Assembly: GCF_011762095.1 (NCBI RefSeq)
Contig: NZ_JAASQO010000015.1
Location: forward strand, 1-64,000
Direction of reading: 5' to 3'
Source of the DNA: Parvibaculum indicum
GTDB taxonomy: Bacteria; Pseudomonadota; Alphaproteobacteria; Parvibaculales; Parvibaculaceae
DNA: 64,000 bases
Below the pieces are notes generated by a model, which worked only from the letters and a program-made list of their open reading frames with translations, did not search any database and was not told where the DNA came from. The stretch's first letter is position 1. Each line of letters opens with the position of its first letter. Of the stretch, positions 40,618 to 49,003 are shown piece after piece. Made by a program: the position numbers and the translations under genes.

Positions 40618-41934
40618 TCAGAGCAGAATGCGGAACAGATATCCGGCCAGGAAGAGAACGATGCCGCCGCCGATGCGCGAGGAAATCTGCGCATAGGGGA
40701 AAAGCGCCATGCGCCGGGATGCGCCCAGCACTTCGAGATCGCCGCTGCCGCCCCGGTTCGCCATGCACAGCCCCGCGGCGATGGCGGCTTCGACGGGGTA
40801 GAAGGAGAAGACCCGCGCGCTGAGGGCGGTGCCAAGCGTCGCGCCGAGAACGATGACGCCGGCGATCACGAAATTCTCGAAGGTGAGAGCGGAGAGCAGT
40901 TCGTTCAGGTCCGTCATCGCGCCCACGGCGACCAGCACCAGCACGATGAAGGCCTTCAATCCCCATTCGTTCATTGTCCCCAGGGCCTGTACGAGCGAGG
41001 CCGGAAGAACATTCGCCAGGTTGAGCGCGACGAAAATGACGACCACCCAGGCAAACAGATGGATCTGCGGCATGAGGGTGTAGAGCAGCATCGACAGCAG
41101 CAGCATGGCGACGGAAAAGAAAATCGCGCCCAGAATGTTCGGTTCGCTGCCTGGGGCCGGCCCGGTGTCCGGCTCGGGTTCGGTCCCGTGCCGCGGGATC
41201 TCGCGCGCATCCGGGCGACGGCTCAGTTTCCCGTTGCCGGTCAGCGAAGGAAAACGGTCGCCGATCCTGTTCAGGGCCGAAGCCATCAAGATCGCCATCA
41301 TGTTCGCAATGGTGAGGATCGAGATCGCGAAGCCGTAATAGGTCGCCGCATTGTCCCCGGTGACATCGGTATAGATCTCGGCCATCGGAATGGCGCCCGC
41401 CCCGTTGCCGCCGCCCATCACGGGCAGGACATAGTGGGTGACGATGCGGGCAGGTTCGATCTGGAAGACCAGACCGATCAGGATACCGGTACCCGCCGCG
41501 CCGGCGATGCCGCACAACATGACGGGCACCAGCCCTAGGACGGATTGCAGCAGCGTCTCCCGGTCGACGGACAGAATCGAGCCCGCGACCAGCGCCACCA
41601 GCAGGAAATAGAGAAAGCGGTTGCCGACGACGGACTCCGCCAGAAACGCGCGGTCGTCCGGTCCGATCCAGCCGAAATGCACCATCACGGCGGTGCCGAC
41701 AAACGCCATGATGAGGCCGCCGCCGACATAGTCCCGCCAGATCGGCAGTTTCTCTCCGATGGCGTAAAGGACGAAGCCGATCGACCACATGACGGCGAAT
41801 GCGCCGACAATGCCTGCGTCCTGCAGATGGCCGCTGACCAAAAGAACGGCGCTCAGCGCCGCCATGACGGCGAAGGGTGCGAGTTGCACACCGCCCAGTT
41901 CACACTCAACGGCTTTCCTGATCGACGCATTCAT
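40618..41934 (-). CDS. 2-hydroxycarboxylate (CitS/MaeN-type) transporter, 438 aa
   Basis: Inner-membrane carrier of the 2HCT family, known to move citrate, malate, lactate or citramalate with sodium or protons or by exchange. The two re-entrant-loop signatures are present: VMGGGNGAGAIPMAEIY and CMANRGGSGDLEVLGA. There are about eleven hydrophobic segments and a cytoplasmic loop rich in Arg/Pro/Glu. It is the last gene of the operon that starts at 50661 and most likely imports the acid that operon consumes. ATG 41934 has a GGGGAGAG upstream. Confidence 0.92.
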   Translation of the reverse strand: MNASIRKAVECELGGVQLAPFAVMAALSAVLLVSGHLQDAGIVGAFAVMWSIGFVLYAIGEKLPIWRDYVGGGLIMAFVGTAVMVHFGWIGPDDRAFLAESVVGNRFLYFLLVALVAGSILSVDRETLLQSVLGLVPVMLCGIAGAAGTGILIGLVFQIEPARIVTHYVLPVMGGGNGAGAIPMAEIYTDVTGDNAATYYGFAISILTIANMMAILMASALNRIGDRFPSLTGNGKLSRRPDAREIPRHGTEPEPDTGPAPGSEPNILGAIFFSVAMLLLSMLLYTLMPQIHLFAWVVVIFVALNLANVLPASLVQALGTMNEWGLKAFIVLVLVAVGAMTDLNELLSALTFENFVIAGVIVLGATLGTALSARVFSFYPVEAAIAAGLCMANRGGSGDLEVLGASRRMALFPYAQISSRIGGGIVLFLAGYLFRILL

Positions 41935-41974
41935 GCGCGCTCTCCCCCCTGAGTTCCCCCGCGCCGCCGGCCGC

Positions 41975-42973
41975 CTACCTGCCGTCGACAACGATGCATT
42001 CGCGCGGCGGCATACGGCCTTCGATGACTTCCACCGCGCAAACGGACGCGATCATATTGGTGCGCGCGAGGCCTTCATGCGTGGATGCGCCCGCATGCGG
42101 CGCCGCGATCACGTCGTCGCGCGCGATGAGGGCATCCGTCACGCTCTTCATCGACGGATCGCTCTCGCTTTCATAGACATCCAGCCCGGCTCCCAGGATC
42201 CGGCCGTTTTCCAGCGCCTCGAGCAGGGCCCGGTCGTCCACCAGCCCGCCGCGCGCGGTATTGATCAGCACCGCATTCGGCTTCATTTTCCCGAAGGCGT
42301 CCGCGTCGACGATATGGCGCGTTTCCGGGGTCAGCGGCGCATGAAGCGAGATGTAGTCGGACTCGGCCAGCAGCGTGTCGAAGTCGACGCTCGACAATCC
42401 GTAAGCGTTTATGTCCTCGTCCCGGAGGCGCGGCGTACACACCATGATCTCGGCTTCAAAACCCTGCAGCCTCCTGGCAAGGCTTCGGCCGATCCGCCCG
42501 AAACCGAGAATGCCGACCTTCTTCCGGTAGAGGTCGGTCCCGACAAGGATGTTCCATTTGCCGCCGTTCATGGCGTTCTGGGCTTCCCGGAAACGCCGGC
42601 CGGCGGAAATCATCATGCCGATCACCTGGTCGGCGACGGACGCATCGTTTCCGCCCGCCGCGATCGTCACCACCCGGCCCAGTTCCCTTGCCGCTTCGGT
42701 ATCGACCTTTTCGTACCCGACGCCCCTCCGGGAAACGATGGCGAGATCGGGAAGCGCGCCGAGCGCGTCGCGCGTAATGTTCGCATGGCCGACGATCCAG
42801 CCGCCGGCGCCGTCCAGCAGCTTTTTCATGTCGTCTATGTCGAGTTGCGCCTCGGTCTTGCCGTCCGGCAGCGTGGCGATCTCGACCTCGATGTCGTTGC
42901 CGCGCAGAAACGCTACGGCTTCGTCATCGAAGAACTTCTGGGTGACGACCACCTTTCTGGGAGGTTTTGTCAT
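41975..42973 (-). CDS. D-2-hydroxyacid dehydrogenase, 332 aa
   Basis: NAD(P)-dependent D-isomer 2-hydroxyacid dehydrogenase related to phosphoglycerate dehydrogenase. The Rossmann loop is VGILGFGRIGRSLA; the catalytic Arg lies in NTARGGLVDD, with the Glu about 30 residues later and the His in APHAGASTHE. It interconverts a 2-keto acid and a D-2-hydroxy acid, which matches the hydroxycarboxylate carrier downstream and the LeuCD-type hydratase upstream. Gaps are 21 bp to the LeuD gene and 40 bp to the transporter. Confidence 0.92.
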   Translation of the reverse strand: MTKPPRKVVVTQKFFDDEAVAFLRGNDIEVEIATLPDGKTEAQLDIDDMKKLLDGAGGWIVGHANITRDALGALPDLAIVSRRGVGYEKVDTEAARELGRVVTIAAGGNDASVADQVIGMMISAGRRFREAQNAMNGGKWNILVGTDLYRKKVGILGFGRIGRSLARRLQGFEAEIMVCTPRLRDEDINAYGLSSVDFDTLLAESDYISLHAPLTPETRHIVDADAFGKMKPNAVLINTARGGLVDDRALLEALENGRILGAGLDVYESESDPSMKSVTDALIARDDVIAAPHAGASTHEGLARTNMIASVCAVEVIEGRMPPRECIVVDGR

Positions 42974-42994
42974 GTCGGATTACCTTTTGGCGGT

Positions 42995-43603
42995 TTATGC
43001 AAGCCAGTCATGATCGGCGAGGTAGCGCGACTGGAAGGTTTCGATCTCGTCGCGCCATTGCAGCGTCATCCCCACTGCATCGAGCCCGTTGAGAAGCATC
43101 GTCTTGCGGCGCTCGTCGATATCGAAATGGAAGCTGCGTTCCGGCGTCGCGATGGTCTGCGTCTCCAGGTCGATCGTCACCTCGCCGACGCCTGCCTGCG
43201 CGTGCTCGATCAATATCCCGACCTGGGAGTCGGACGCCTCGATCGCCAACAGACCGTTCCTGGCGCAATTGTCGAAGAAGATGCCGGCGAAGGACGGGGC
43301 GACGATCGCACCGATCCCGAATTGCCGCAGCCCCCAGACCGCGTGTTCCCGGCTCGACCCGCAGCCGAAATTCGCGCCGGTCACCAGAAAGCTCGCCTCG
43401 TTCCAGGGCGGCCGGTTGAGGACGAAGTCCGGACGCGGGTTTTCGTTCTCGTCGAAACGAAGATCGTGAAAGAGCCCCCTGTCGAGGCCGCTCCTGTCGA
43501 TCCCCTTGAGGAAGGTTTTGGGCATGATCACATCGGTGTCGATATTCGCCGCCGGAAGCGCGGCCATGACGCCGGATTTACGCGTAAACGGTTCAGCCCG
43601 CAT
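42995..43603 (-). CDS. leuD: 3-isopropylmalate dehydratase small-subunit-like (LeuD-type), 202 aa
   Basis: Swivel domain of the aconitase superfamily, shown by PAANIDTDVIMPKTFLKG near the N-terminus, FGCGSSREHAVW and IAPSFAGIFFDN-like text (IVAPSFAGIFFDNCARNGL). It forms the active enzyme with the LeuC-like protein encoded upstream. ATG 43603 has GGAGG 6 nt upstream and lies inside the LeuC reading frame (11-bp overlap), so the subunits are co-translated. Neither leuA nor leuB is nearby, so a catabolic hydratase for a related acid (for example citramalate or mesaconate) is at least as likely as leucine synthesis. Confidence 0.92.
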   Translation of the reverse strand: MRAEPFTRKSGVMAALPAANIDTDVIMPKTFLKGIDRSGLDRGLFHDLRFDENENPRPDFVLNRPPWNEASFLVTGANFGCGSSREHAVWGLRQFGIGAIVAPSFAGIFFDNCARNGLLAIEASDSQVGILIEHAQAGVGEVTIDLETQTIATPERSFHFDIDERRKTMLLNGLDAVGMTLQWRDEIETFQSRYLADHDWLA

Positions 43604-45023
43604 GGCTCGCCTCCATGCTCCTGACATCGCAAAGACGACCGGCGACGGCGGCGGCGGCGACCATGGCGGGGCTCATCAGATGCGTGCGGGCGCCCGCCCC
43701 CTGCCGTCCCTCGAAATTCCGGTTGGTGCTGGAGGCGCAGCGTTCTCCCGGCGCCACCACATCGTCATTCATCGCAAGGCACATCGAACACCCCGATTGC
43801 CGCCACTCGAAACCGGCATCGATGAATATTCTGTCGATGCCTTCCGCTTCGGCCCGGCGGCGTACCTCGCTCGAGCCCGGCACGACCGCCGCGGCGACGC
43901 CGGGGGCGACCTTGCGCCCCTGCAAAACGGTGGCGGCGGCCCGCAGATCCTCAAGTCGCGCATTCGTGCAGGACCCGATGAATGCGCGATCTATGGCGAT
44001 GTCCCGCAACCGCGTGCCGGGGGCAAGCCCCATATAGTCGAGCGCGCGTTCCGCATCCCGCCGCCTGGCGTCATTGGTTTCGTGAGCGGGGTCGGGGATC
44101 ACATCCGTAACGGGCGCCGCCTGGTCGGGGCTCGTGCCCCAGGTCACCATCGGCGCGATGGCCGCGGCATCGATTTCGACATATGCGTCGAACGCCGCGC
44201 CGGGGTCGGTACGAAGCGACTGCCAGGCGGTCAGCGCTTTTTCCAGAAGCGCGCCCCGCGGGGCGCGCGGCTTGTCGGCAAGATAGGAAAAGGTCTTTTC
44301 GTCCGGCGCGATCACCGCGCCGCGGGCGCCGCATTCCACGGCCATATTGCAGACCGTCATGCGGCCTTCGATCGAGAGATTCCCGATTGCCGATCCGGCG
44401 AATTCGACGGCATAGCCGCGGGCCCCGTCGGCGCCGAGTTGGCGGACGACGGCCATGATGATGTCCTTCGCCGTCACGCCCACCGGCAGCGCCCCGTCCA
44501 CCTCTACCCGCATATTGCGCAGCCGGGTGTAAACGAGCGTCTGGGTCGCCAGGAAATGTTCGATATCGGAGGTGCCTATACCGAAGCCGAGCGAGCCGAA
44601 CGCGCCATATGTCGTCGTGTGGCTGTCGCCGGCAGCAATCACCATCCCCGGCAAGGCAAGCCCCAGTTCGGGCATGACGACATGCTCGATACCCTGCTGG
44701 CTGTGAAAGAGGTCGAAAAGCTCGATCCCGAAATCGTCGCAGTTTTTCTGCAGGTAGGACATCTGCGCATCGTTCGCCCGGTCGGCGCGCAACGCATCCC
44801 GGTCAGGTCTGGTCGAATTGACGTGATCCACGACTGCGATCGCCGAGCGGGGGCGGAACACGTCCCGTCCTGCCTCGCGAAGACCGGTAAACGCCTGCGG
44901 GCTCGTATATTCGTTCAACACCGTGCGGTCCACATAGAGGAGAACCTGCCGGCCTTCCTCGTCGAGGCGCCGGACAGTGTGACTGTCGACAAGCTTGTCA
45001 TACAATGTTCGAGGCTGCGTCAT
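43593..45023 (-). CDS. leuC: 3-isopropylmalate dehydratase large-subunit-like (LeuC-type), 476 aa
   Basis: [4Fe-4S] (de)hydratase of the aconitase family. It begins RTLYDKLVDSHTVRR and shows AAGDSHTTTYGAFGSLGFGIG, FIGSCTNARLEDL and QSGCSMCLAMN; the Cys of GSCTNAR and the two Cys of CSMC are the cluster ligands. Length equals bacterial LeuC. It isomerises a 2- to a 3-hydroxy acid through an alkene intermediate. The operon context (HyuBA, AtuA-like, hydroxyacid dehydrogenase, 2HCT carrier) argues that this is a pathway-specific paralogue. It starts at ATG 45023. Confidence 0.93.
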   Translation of the reverse strand: MTQPRTLYDKLVDSHTVRRLDEEGRQVLLYVDRTVLNEYTSPQAFTGLREAGRDVFRPRSAIAVVDHVNSTRPDRDALRADRANDAQMSYLQKNCDDFGIELFDLFHSQQGIEHVVMPELGLALPGMVIAAGDSHTTTYGAFGSLGFGIGTSDIEHFLATQTLVYTRLRNMRVEVDGALPVGVTAKDIIMAVVRQLGADGARGYAVEFAGSAIGNLSIEGRMTVCNMAVECGARGAVIAPDEKTFSYLADKPRAPRGALLEKALTAWQSLRTDPGAAFDAYVEIDAAAIAPMVTWGTSPDQAAPVTDVIPDPAHETNDARRRDAERALDYMGLAPGTRLRDIAIDRAFIGSCTNARLEDLRAAATVLQGRKVAPGVAAAVVPGSSEVRRRAEAEGIDRIFIDAGFEWRQSGCSMCLAMNDDVVAPGERCASSTNRNFEGRQGAGARTHLMSPAMVAAAAVAGRLCDVRSMEASHAG

Positions 45024-45100
45024 GTGCCGTCCACGGAATATATCTGTTCGTCCGGCGAAGCTAGCAAGCCGGGTGCCTTATTCGTCTTGCGAAATTCGTA

Positions 45101-45427
45101 TCAATCGATACCCGACGGGCCTTCGAGTTCCACGTCGAGCAGACGGACATATTGCTGACCGGAATGCATGTCGCGTTCGACCATCCCGCCCTGCGGGTTG
45201 GCACGCGGATAGGAAATCTTGACGAGATCGAAATCCGGGACCGGAATTTTCCTGACCAGATCGGGATCCGTTCCGAACAGCTTTTCGAACACTTCCGGGC
45301 CCAGCCCCGGGCTGTCCTTGTAGCGCTGGAAATTTTCCGCGCTGTCGAACCAGATATCCATGGTGACCCAGAAAGGCCCCGCCTGTTTGGAACGAATATG
45401 CCGGCAAACATTGCGCAATTTTGTCAC
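45101..45427 (-). CDS. DUF4387 family protein, 108 aa
   Basis: Small protein with the DUF4387 pattern: HIRSKQAGPFWVTMDIWFDS, an acidic middle, then DFDLVKISYPRANPQG and QQYVRLLDVELEGP. DUF4387 proteins regularly follow AtuA/DUF1446 genes and in some genomes are fused to them, so they are probably a second subunit; the activity is unknown. GTG 45427 with GAAAGGG upstream is the start. It lies 33 bp after the AtuA-like gene. Confidence 0.9.
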   Translation of the reverse strand: MTKLRNVCRHIRSKQAGPFWVTMDIWFDSAENFQRYKDSPGLGPEVFEKLFGTDPDLVRKIPVPDFDLVKISYPRANPQGGMVERDMHSGQQYVRLLDVELEGPSGID

Positions 45428-45460
45428 GATTTTCCCTTTCTCGGGCTGCGACGACCGATT

Positions 45461-46843
45461 TTAAGAATTCACCCAGACCGTTCTCACAAGCTGCAGCGGA
45501 TCTTCGACCTCGACGACATGGTTGAGCTTGAACTCATAGACCTGCCCGCGGGGAATATCGGCCGGCGTGAACGGAAAGCCGTAGCTCGGCAGTTCCTTGT
45601 TCATCACGGCGGGGTAGTGGAAGAAATACGGGTTGCAGGCATGGGCAATGGAGTTGGCCAGCTCTTGCGTCTTGGCCGTGGCGACGAACAGAACGCCGAT
45701 TTCGCGGGGGTTCGGCGTTCCCTCCGGCACATCCGCCCCATCGACCGCGTTCCAGCCATACATTCTAAGCGAGATATGGAAATCGTCGTCTTCCCCGGGC
45801 GGCAGGGTCTGACGGGCCCGCGCATAGAGCACATCCAGGAAACGGTCGTGGAAGCCGGAGACATCCTGCAGAACGTCCGGATCCTGAATGCCGACGAGCA
45901 TGATCGTCTGATAGCGGCCGCCGCCGGCCCCTTCCAGCTTCATCGTATAGGTACCGGGGTTCCAGGCCGCTCCCGTGACGCGAACGCTGCGGCCGTCTTC
46001 TTCCTGTTCGTAGCGGGCGTTGTTTACATCGAGCTGGCCGCCCGGCTCGTTCAGAAGGTAGGGGTTCGTGTTTTCATAGAGCATATGCGCGGAAACGCTG
46101 TAGGGCGTGCAGGTATTGCGTTCCGAGAGTGGCTCGACCTCGAACCCGTCCCGGCCGACCGTCAAGAGAACGCCCGAGCCGAGCGTCGGATTGACCGAGC
46201 ATTGGACGCCGCATTCGCCGATCTTGCCCGCATGCCATGCAGCCCCCCAGCCCGCGCCCTTCCAGATCGGGAAGCTGGCGAGCACGGCCGGGTCGGTCGA
46301 GCGGCCGCCGAGGATCACATCGGCACCCTGCTCCAACGCGGCGATATAGGGTTCGACCCCCATCAGGGCGACGATGTGGTCGCAGGACTCCACCGTTTCA
46401 TCTTCCAGCGCGCCCAGCGGCGGGAGAGGCTTTATCCGCCCGCCGGCATTCAGGGCCTTCACCTCGGCCTTGTTCTGCTCGCTGTAAAGCAAGGCGATCC
46501 TGGGAGAGATGCCGAGCTCCTTCACCACCTCGAGCAATATGTCCCGGGTCCAGTTCACATTGAGATCGCCACCCGCCTGGCCGGAGGTTCCGACGATGAC
46601 CGGAATGCCCGCCTTCGCATGCGCCTTCATCAGGATGGTGAGGTCCCGCTTCACGGCCCCGCGGCTGTTCTTGGATTTTCCGGTCGCGAGATAGGCGGCG
46701 CCGCTATCGGTGGACCCGGCGTCGGAGGCAATGGCCATGGCGCCTTTCGCAAGCCCGTACTCGATCTCCTCTTCGCGAACGCCGGACCCGAGGGAGCCGC
46801 AGGGCACGATGATTTTTACAGGTGAGAAAGCGTCTGCAGTCAT
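45461..46843 (-). CDS. AtuA-like (DUF1446) protein, 460 aa
   Basis: DUF1446/AtuA family. Family blocks include CGSLGSGVREEEIEYGLAKG, IASDAGSTDSGAAYLATGKS, VIVGTSGQAGGDLNVNWTRD, LGGRSTDPAVLASFP and GRIKPLPPLG. AtuA was named from acyclic terpene utilisation clusters, where its role is not settled. Here it is paired with DUF4387 and lies between HyuA and LeuC homologues, so a step on a carboxylic acid or its CoA derivative is possible. ATG 46843 is used; TTG 46849 is an alternative. Confidence 0.9.
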   Translation of the reverse strand: MTADAFSPVKIIVPCGSLGSGVREEEIEYGLAKGAMAIASDAGSTDSGAAYLATGKSKNSRGAVKRDLTILMKAHAKAGIPVIVGTSGQAGGDLNVNWTRDILLEVVKELGISPRIALLYSEQNKAEVKALNAGGRIKPLPPLGALEDETVESCDHIVALMGVEPYIAALEQGADVILGGRSTDPAVLASFPIWKGAGWGAAWHAGKIGECGVQCSVNPTLGSGVLLTVGRDGFEVEPLSERNTCTPYSVSAHMLYENTNPYLLNEPGGQLDVNNARYEQEEDGRSVRVTGAAWNPGTYTMKLEGAGGGRYQTIMLVGIQDPDVLQDVSGFHDRFLDVLYARARQTLPPGEDDDFHISLRMYGWNAVDGADVPEGTPNPREIGVLFVATAKTQELANSIAHACNPYFFHYPAVMNKELPSYGFPFTPADIPRGQVYEFKLNHVVEVEDPLQLVRTVWVNS

Positions 46844-46912
46844 GGTCAATCCAAATCTTTCAATACGTGCGAGCTTTGCGCCCGGGCATGGCGACGAACT
46901 CTTCGAGACGGG

Positions 46913-49003
46913 TCACTGCGAACCGGGCTCCCGGATCTCGACGATCAGGTTCGAGAACTCGTCCACCGCAACCGTGGCGTCCGGCCCGACATTGAAGCTC
47001 GTTTCTCGCTCCTCGAAGATGGCCGGCCCATCGATGACCGTGCCGGGCCGCAAAGCATATCGGTCATATACCGGCGTTTCGATTTTCCCGAAGTCGGGGA
47101 AGAATACCTCGCGAGACGGCCTTTCGGCCGGCGTCTCGACAGGATCGTGCGCCAGGCTGATATCCTGCGCGTCCAGAGAAGACGACAATCGCCAGTTTAC
47201 CACCTCGACCGGGATGCCCGGGACCGTCCGTCCGAACAGTTCGCCATAGGTCCGGTCGAATGCCTCGCGGACGGCCTTCGTGTCGTCGCTCGACAGCGGC
47301 CCCTGCGGGAGAGGCACGGTGATTTCGAACCCCTGGCCGTGATAGCGCATATCCGCTTTCCACTGGAACCGGATGTCCTCTGTCGCCGCCCCGGTTTCGA
47401 CGAGCAGCTTGCAGGCATCGGCCTGCATTTCCGCATACAAGGCGTTGACCTCGTCCCAGTCGATCCGGTCGAGGCGCGCGAAGTACCCCCGCGCGCTGTC
47501 GGTGGTGGGCGCCGCCACAAGAAAGCCGAAAGCGGAAATGACGCCCGCGCCCATCGGCACGACGATCCGCCTTACCTTCAGCAGCTTGGCAAGGCCGTAG
47601 GCGTGAACGGGGCCGGCGCCGCCGAACGCGACCATCGAATAGGAACGGGGGTCCTTCCCCTTCTCCGCGAGATGCATGCGCGTGGCCGCCGTCATGTTCT
47701 CGTTGATGATCTTCTGGATTCCTTCCGCCGCCTGCTCCGTCCCGATCCCGAGCGGCGAGGCCAGCTTCTCCTTCACCGCGTCCCGGACCGTCTCCAGGGA
47801 CAGTGCCATTTCACCGCCCAGGAAATAGTCGGGATTGAGATAGCCGAGCAGAAGGTCGGCATCGGTCACCGTGGGGACCTCGCCACCCCGGCCATAGGCG
47901 ACCGGCCCGGGCACCGAGCCCGCGCTGCGGGGGCCGACCTTCATCAGGCCGAGATCGTCCACCACGGCCATGGACCCGCCGCCGCCGCTGATTTCGATCA
48001 TGTCGATCACAGTGACCTTGAGCGGCAGGCCCGACCCCGGTTTGAACCGCTCGAGCCGCCCGGCCTCGAAGTCGTATTTGACATGCGGCTCGGCGTTCTC
48101 GATGACGCACATTTTGGCCGTCGTGCCGCCCATATCGAATGACAGAAGATGGTCCTCGCCGATCTGGCGGGCGATATAGGCGGCCGCCATGGCGCCGGCG
48201 GCTGGCCCGGATTCGATCAGCCTTACGGGATAGGCTTTCGCCTCCTCGATCGTCGTCAAACCGCCGCTCGACAGCATGATCGAGAGATTGCCCGCAAAGC
48301 CCAGCTCTGCCAGCTCGCCCGTCAGGCGGTCGAGATAATCGTGCACGCGGGGCTGGACGTAAGCGTTGACGCAGGCAGTGTTCGTCCGCTCGAACTCGCG
48401 GATTTCGGGCGCGACATCGGATGAAAGCGTCACGAGCAGATCCGGATAGATCGCCCGGACCACTTCAAGCGCCTGCTTTTCATGTGCCGGATTGCGATAG
48501 GCATGCATGAAGGAGATGGCCAGCGCCTCGATCCCCTCATCCTCGACGAGCTGCCGGACTTCGCGCGCAACGGCGTCCTCATCGAGCGTCTCGCATTCCC
48601 GCCCGTCGGCGAACATGCGTCCCCCCACACCGCGCCGCAGATTGCGCGGGACGATAACGGGGGCGGGCCTCTGGAAGAGATCGTCGACGTCGTAGCGGGT
48701 CTCGTGCCCCATCTCCAGCGTGTCGGCGAACCCGCCGGTCGTTATGAGACCGACCCTGGCTCCGGTCCGTTCCAGCACGGTGTTGGTAATCAGGGTCGTG
48801 CCGTGCACGATGCCGAGGATCTGCTCGGCCCGCGAATTCGTTTCATCGAGCAGGCGCTTCACGCCGTCGATGATGGCCCGGCTCGGATTTTCGGGCGTCG
48901 TGAGGAGCTTGCCGGTTCTCGTCATGTCGCGCACTTCGTCGCGAAGAACGAAATCGGTGAAGGTTCCCCCGATATCAATCCCGATACGGATTGTTTTTGT
49001 CAT
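46913..49003 (-). CDS. Hydantoinase/oxoprolinase A-type subunit (HyuA), 696 aa
   Basis: ATP-using subunit of the N-methylhydantoinase/acetone-carboxylase/5-oxoprolinase superfamily. The ASKHA-type phosphate loop is RIGIDIGGTFTDFV at the N-terminus; later DMGGTTAKMCVI, VDDLGLMKVGPRSAGS-like text and FGGAGPVHAYGLAKLL are typical. The enzyme uses ATP to activate a lactam, imide or ketone for hydrolysis or carboxylation. Its ATG overlaps the HyuB stop (49000-49003), so the two subunits are coupled. The real substrate is unknown; a gamma subunit of acetone carboxylase is not present. Confidence 0.93.
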   Translation of the reverse strand: MTKTIRIGIDIGGTFTDFVLRDEVRDMTRTGKLLTTPENPSRAIIDGVKRLLDETNSRAEQILGIVHGTTLITNTVLERTGARVGLITTGGFADTLEMGHETRYDVDDLFQRPAPVIVPRNLRRGVGGRMFADGRECETLDEDAVAREVRQLVEDEGIEALAISFMHAYRNPAHEKQALEVVRAIYPDLLVTLSSDVAPEIREFERTNTACVNAYVQPRVHDYLDRLTGELAELGFAGNLSIMLSSGGLTTIEEAKAYPVRLIESGPAAGAMAAAYIARQIGEDHLLSFDMGGTTAKMCVIENAEPHVKYDFEAGRLERFKPGSGLPLKVTVIDMIEISGGGGSMAVVDDLGLMKVGPRSAGSVPGPVAYGRGGEVPTVTDADLLLGYLNPDYFLGGEMALSLETVRDAVKEKLASPLGIGTEQAAEGIQKIINENMTAATRMHLAEKGKDPRSYSMVAFGGAGPVHAYGLAKLLKVRRIVVPMGAGVISAFGFLVAAPTTDSARGYFARLDRIDWDEVNALYAEMQADACKLLVETGAATEDIRFQWKADMRYHGQGFEITVPLPQGPLSSDDTKAVREAFDRTYGELFGRTVPGIPVEVVNWRLSSSLDAQDISLAHDPVETPAERPSREVFFPDFGKIETPVYDRYALRPGTVIDGPAIFEERETSFNVGPDATVAVDEFSNLIVEIREPGSQ

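Noticed and set aside
42995-45023. Leucine biosynthesis as the certain role of LeuC/LeuD
   Set aside because: leuA and leuB are absent and the operon partners are catabolic, so the biosynthetic role is not assumed even though the symbols are kept for the family.
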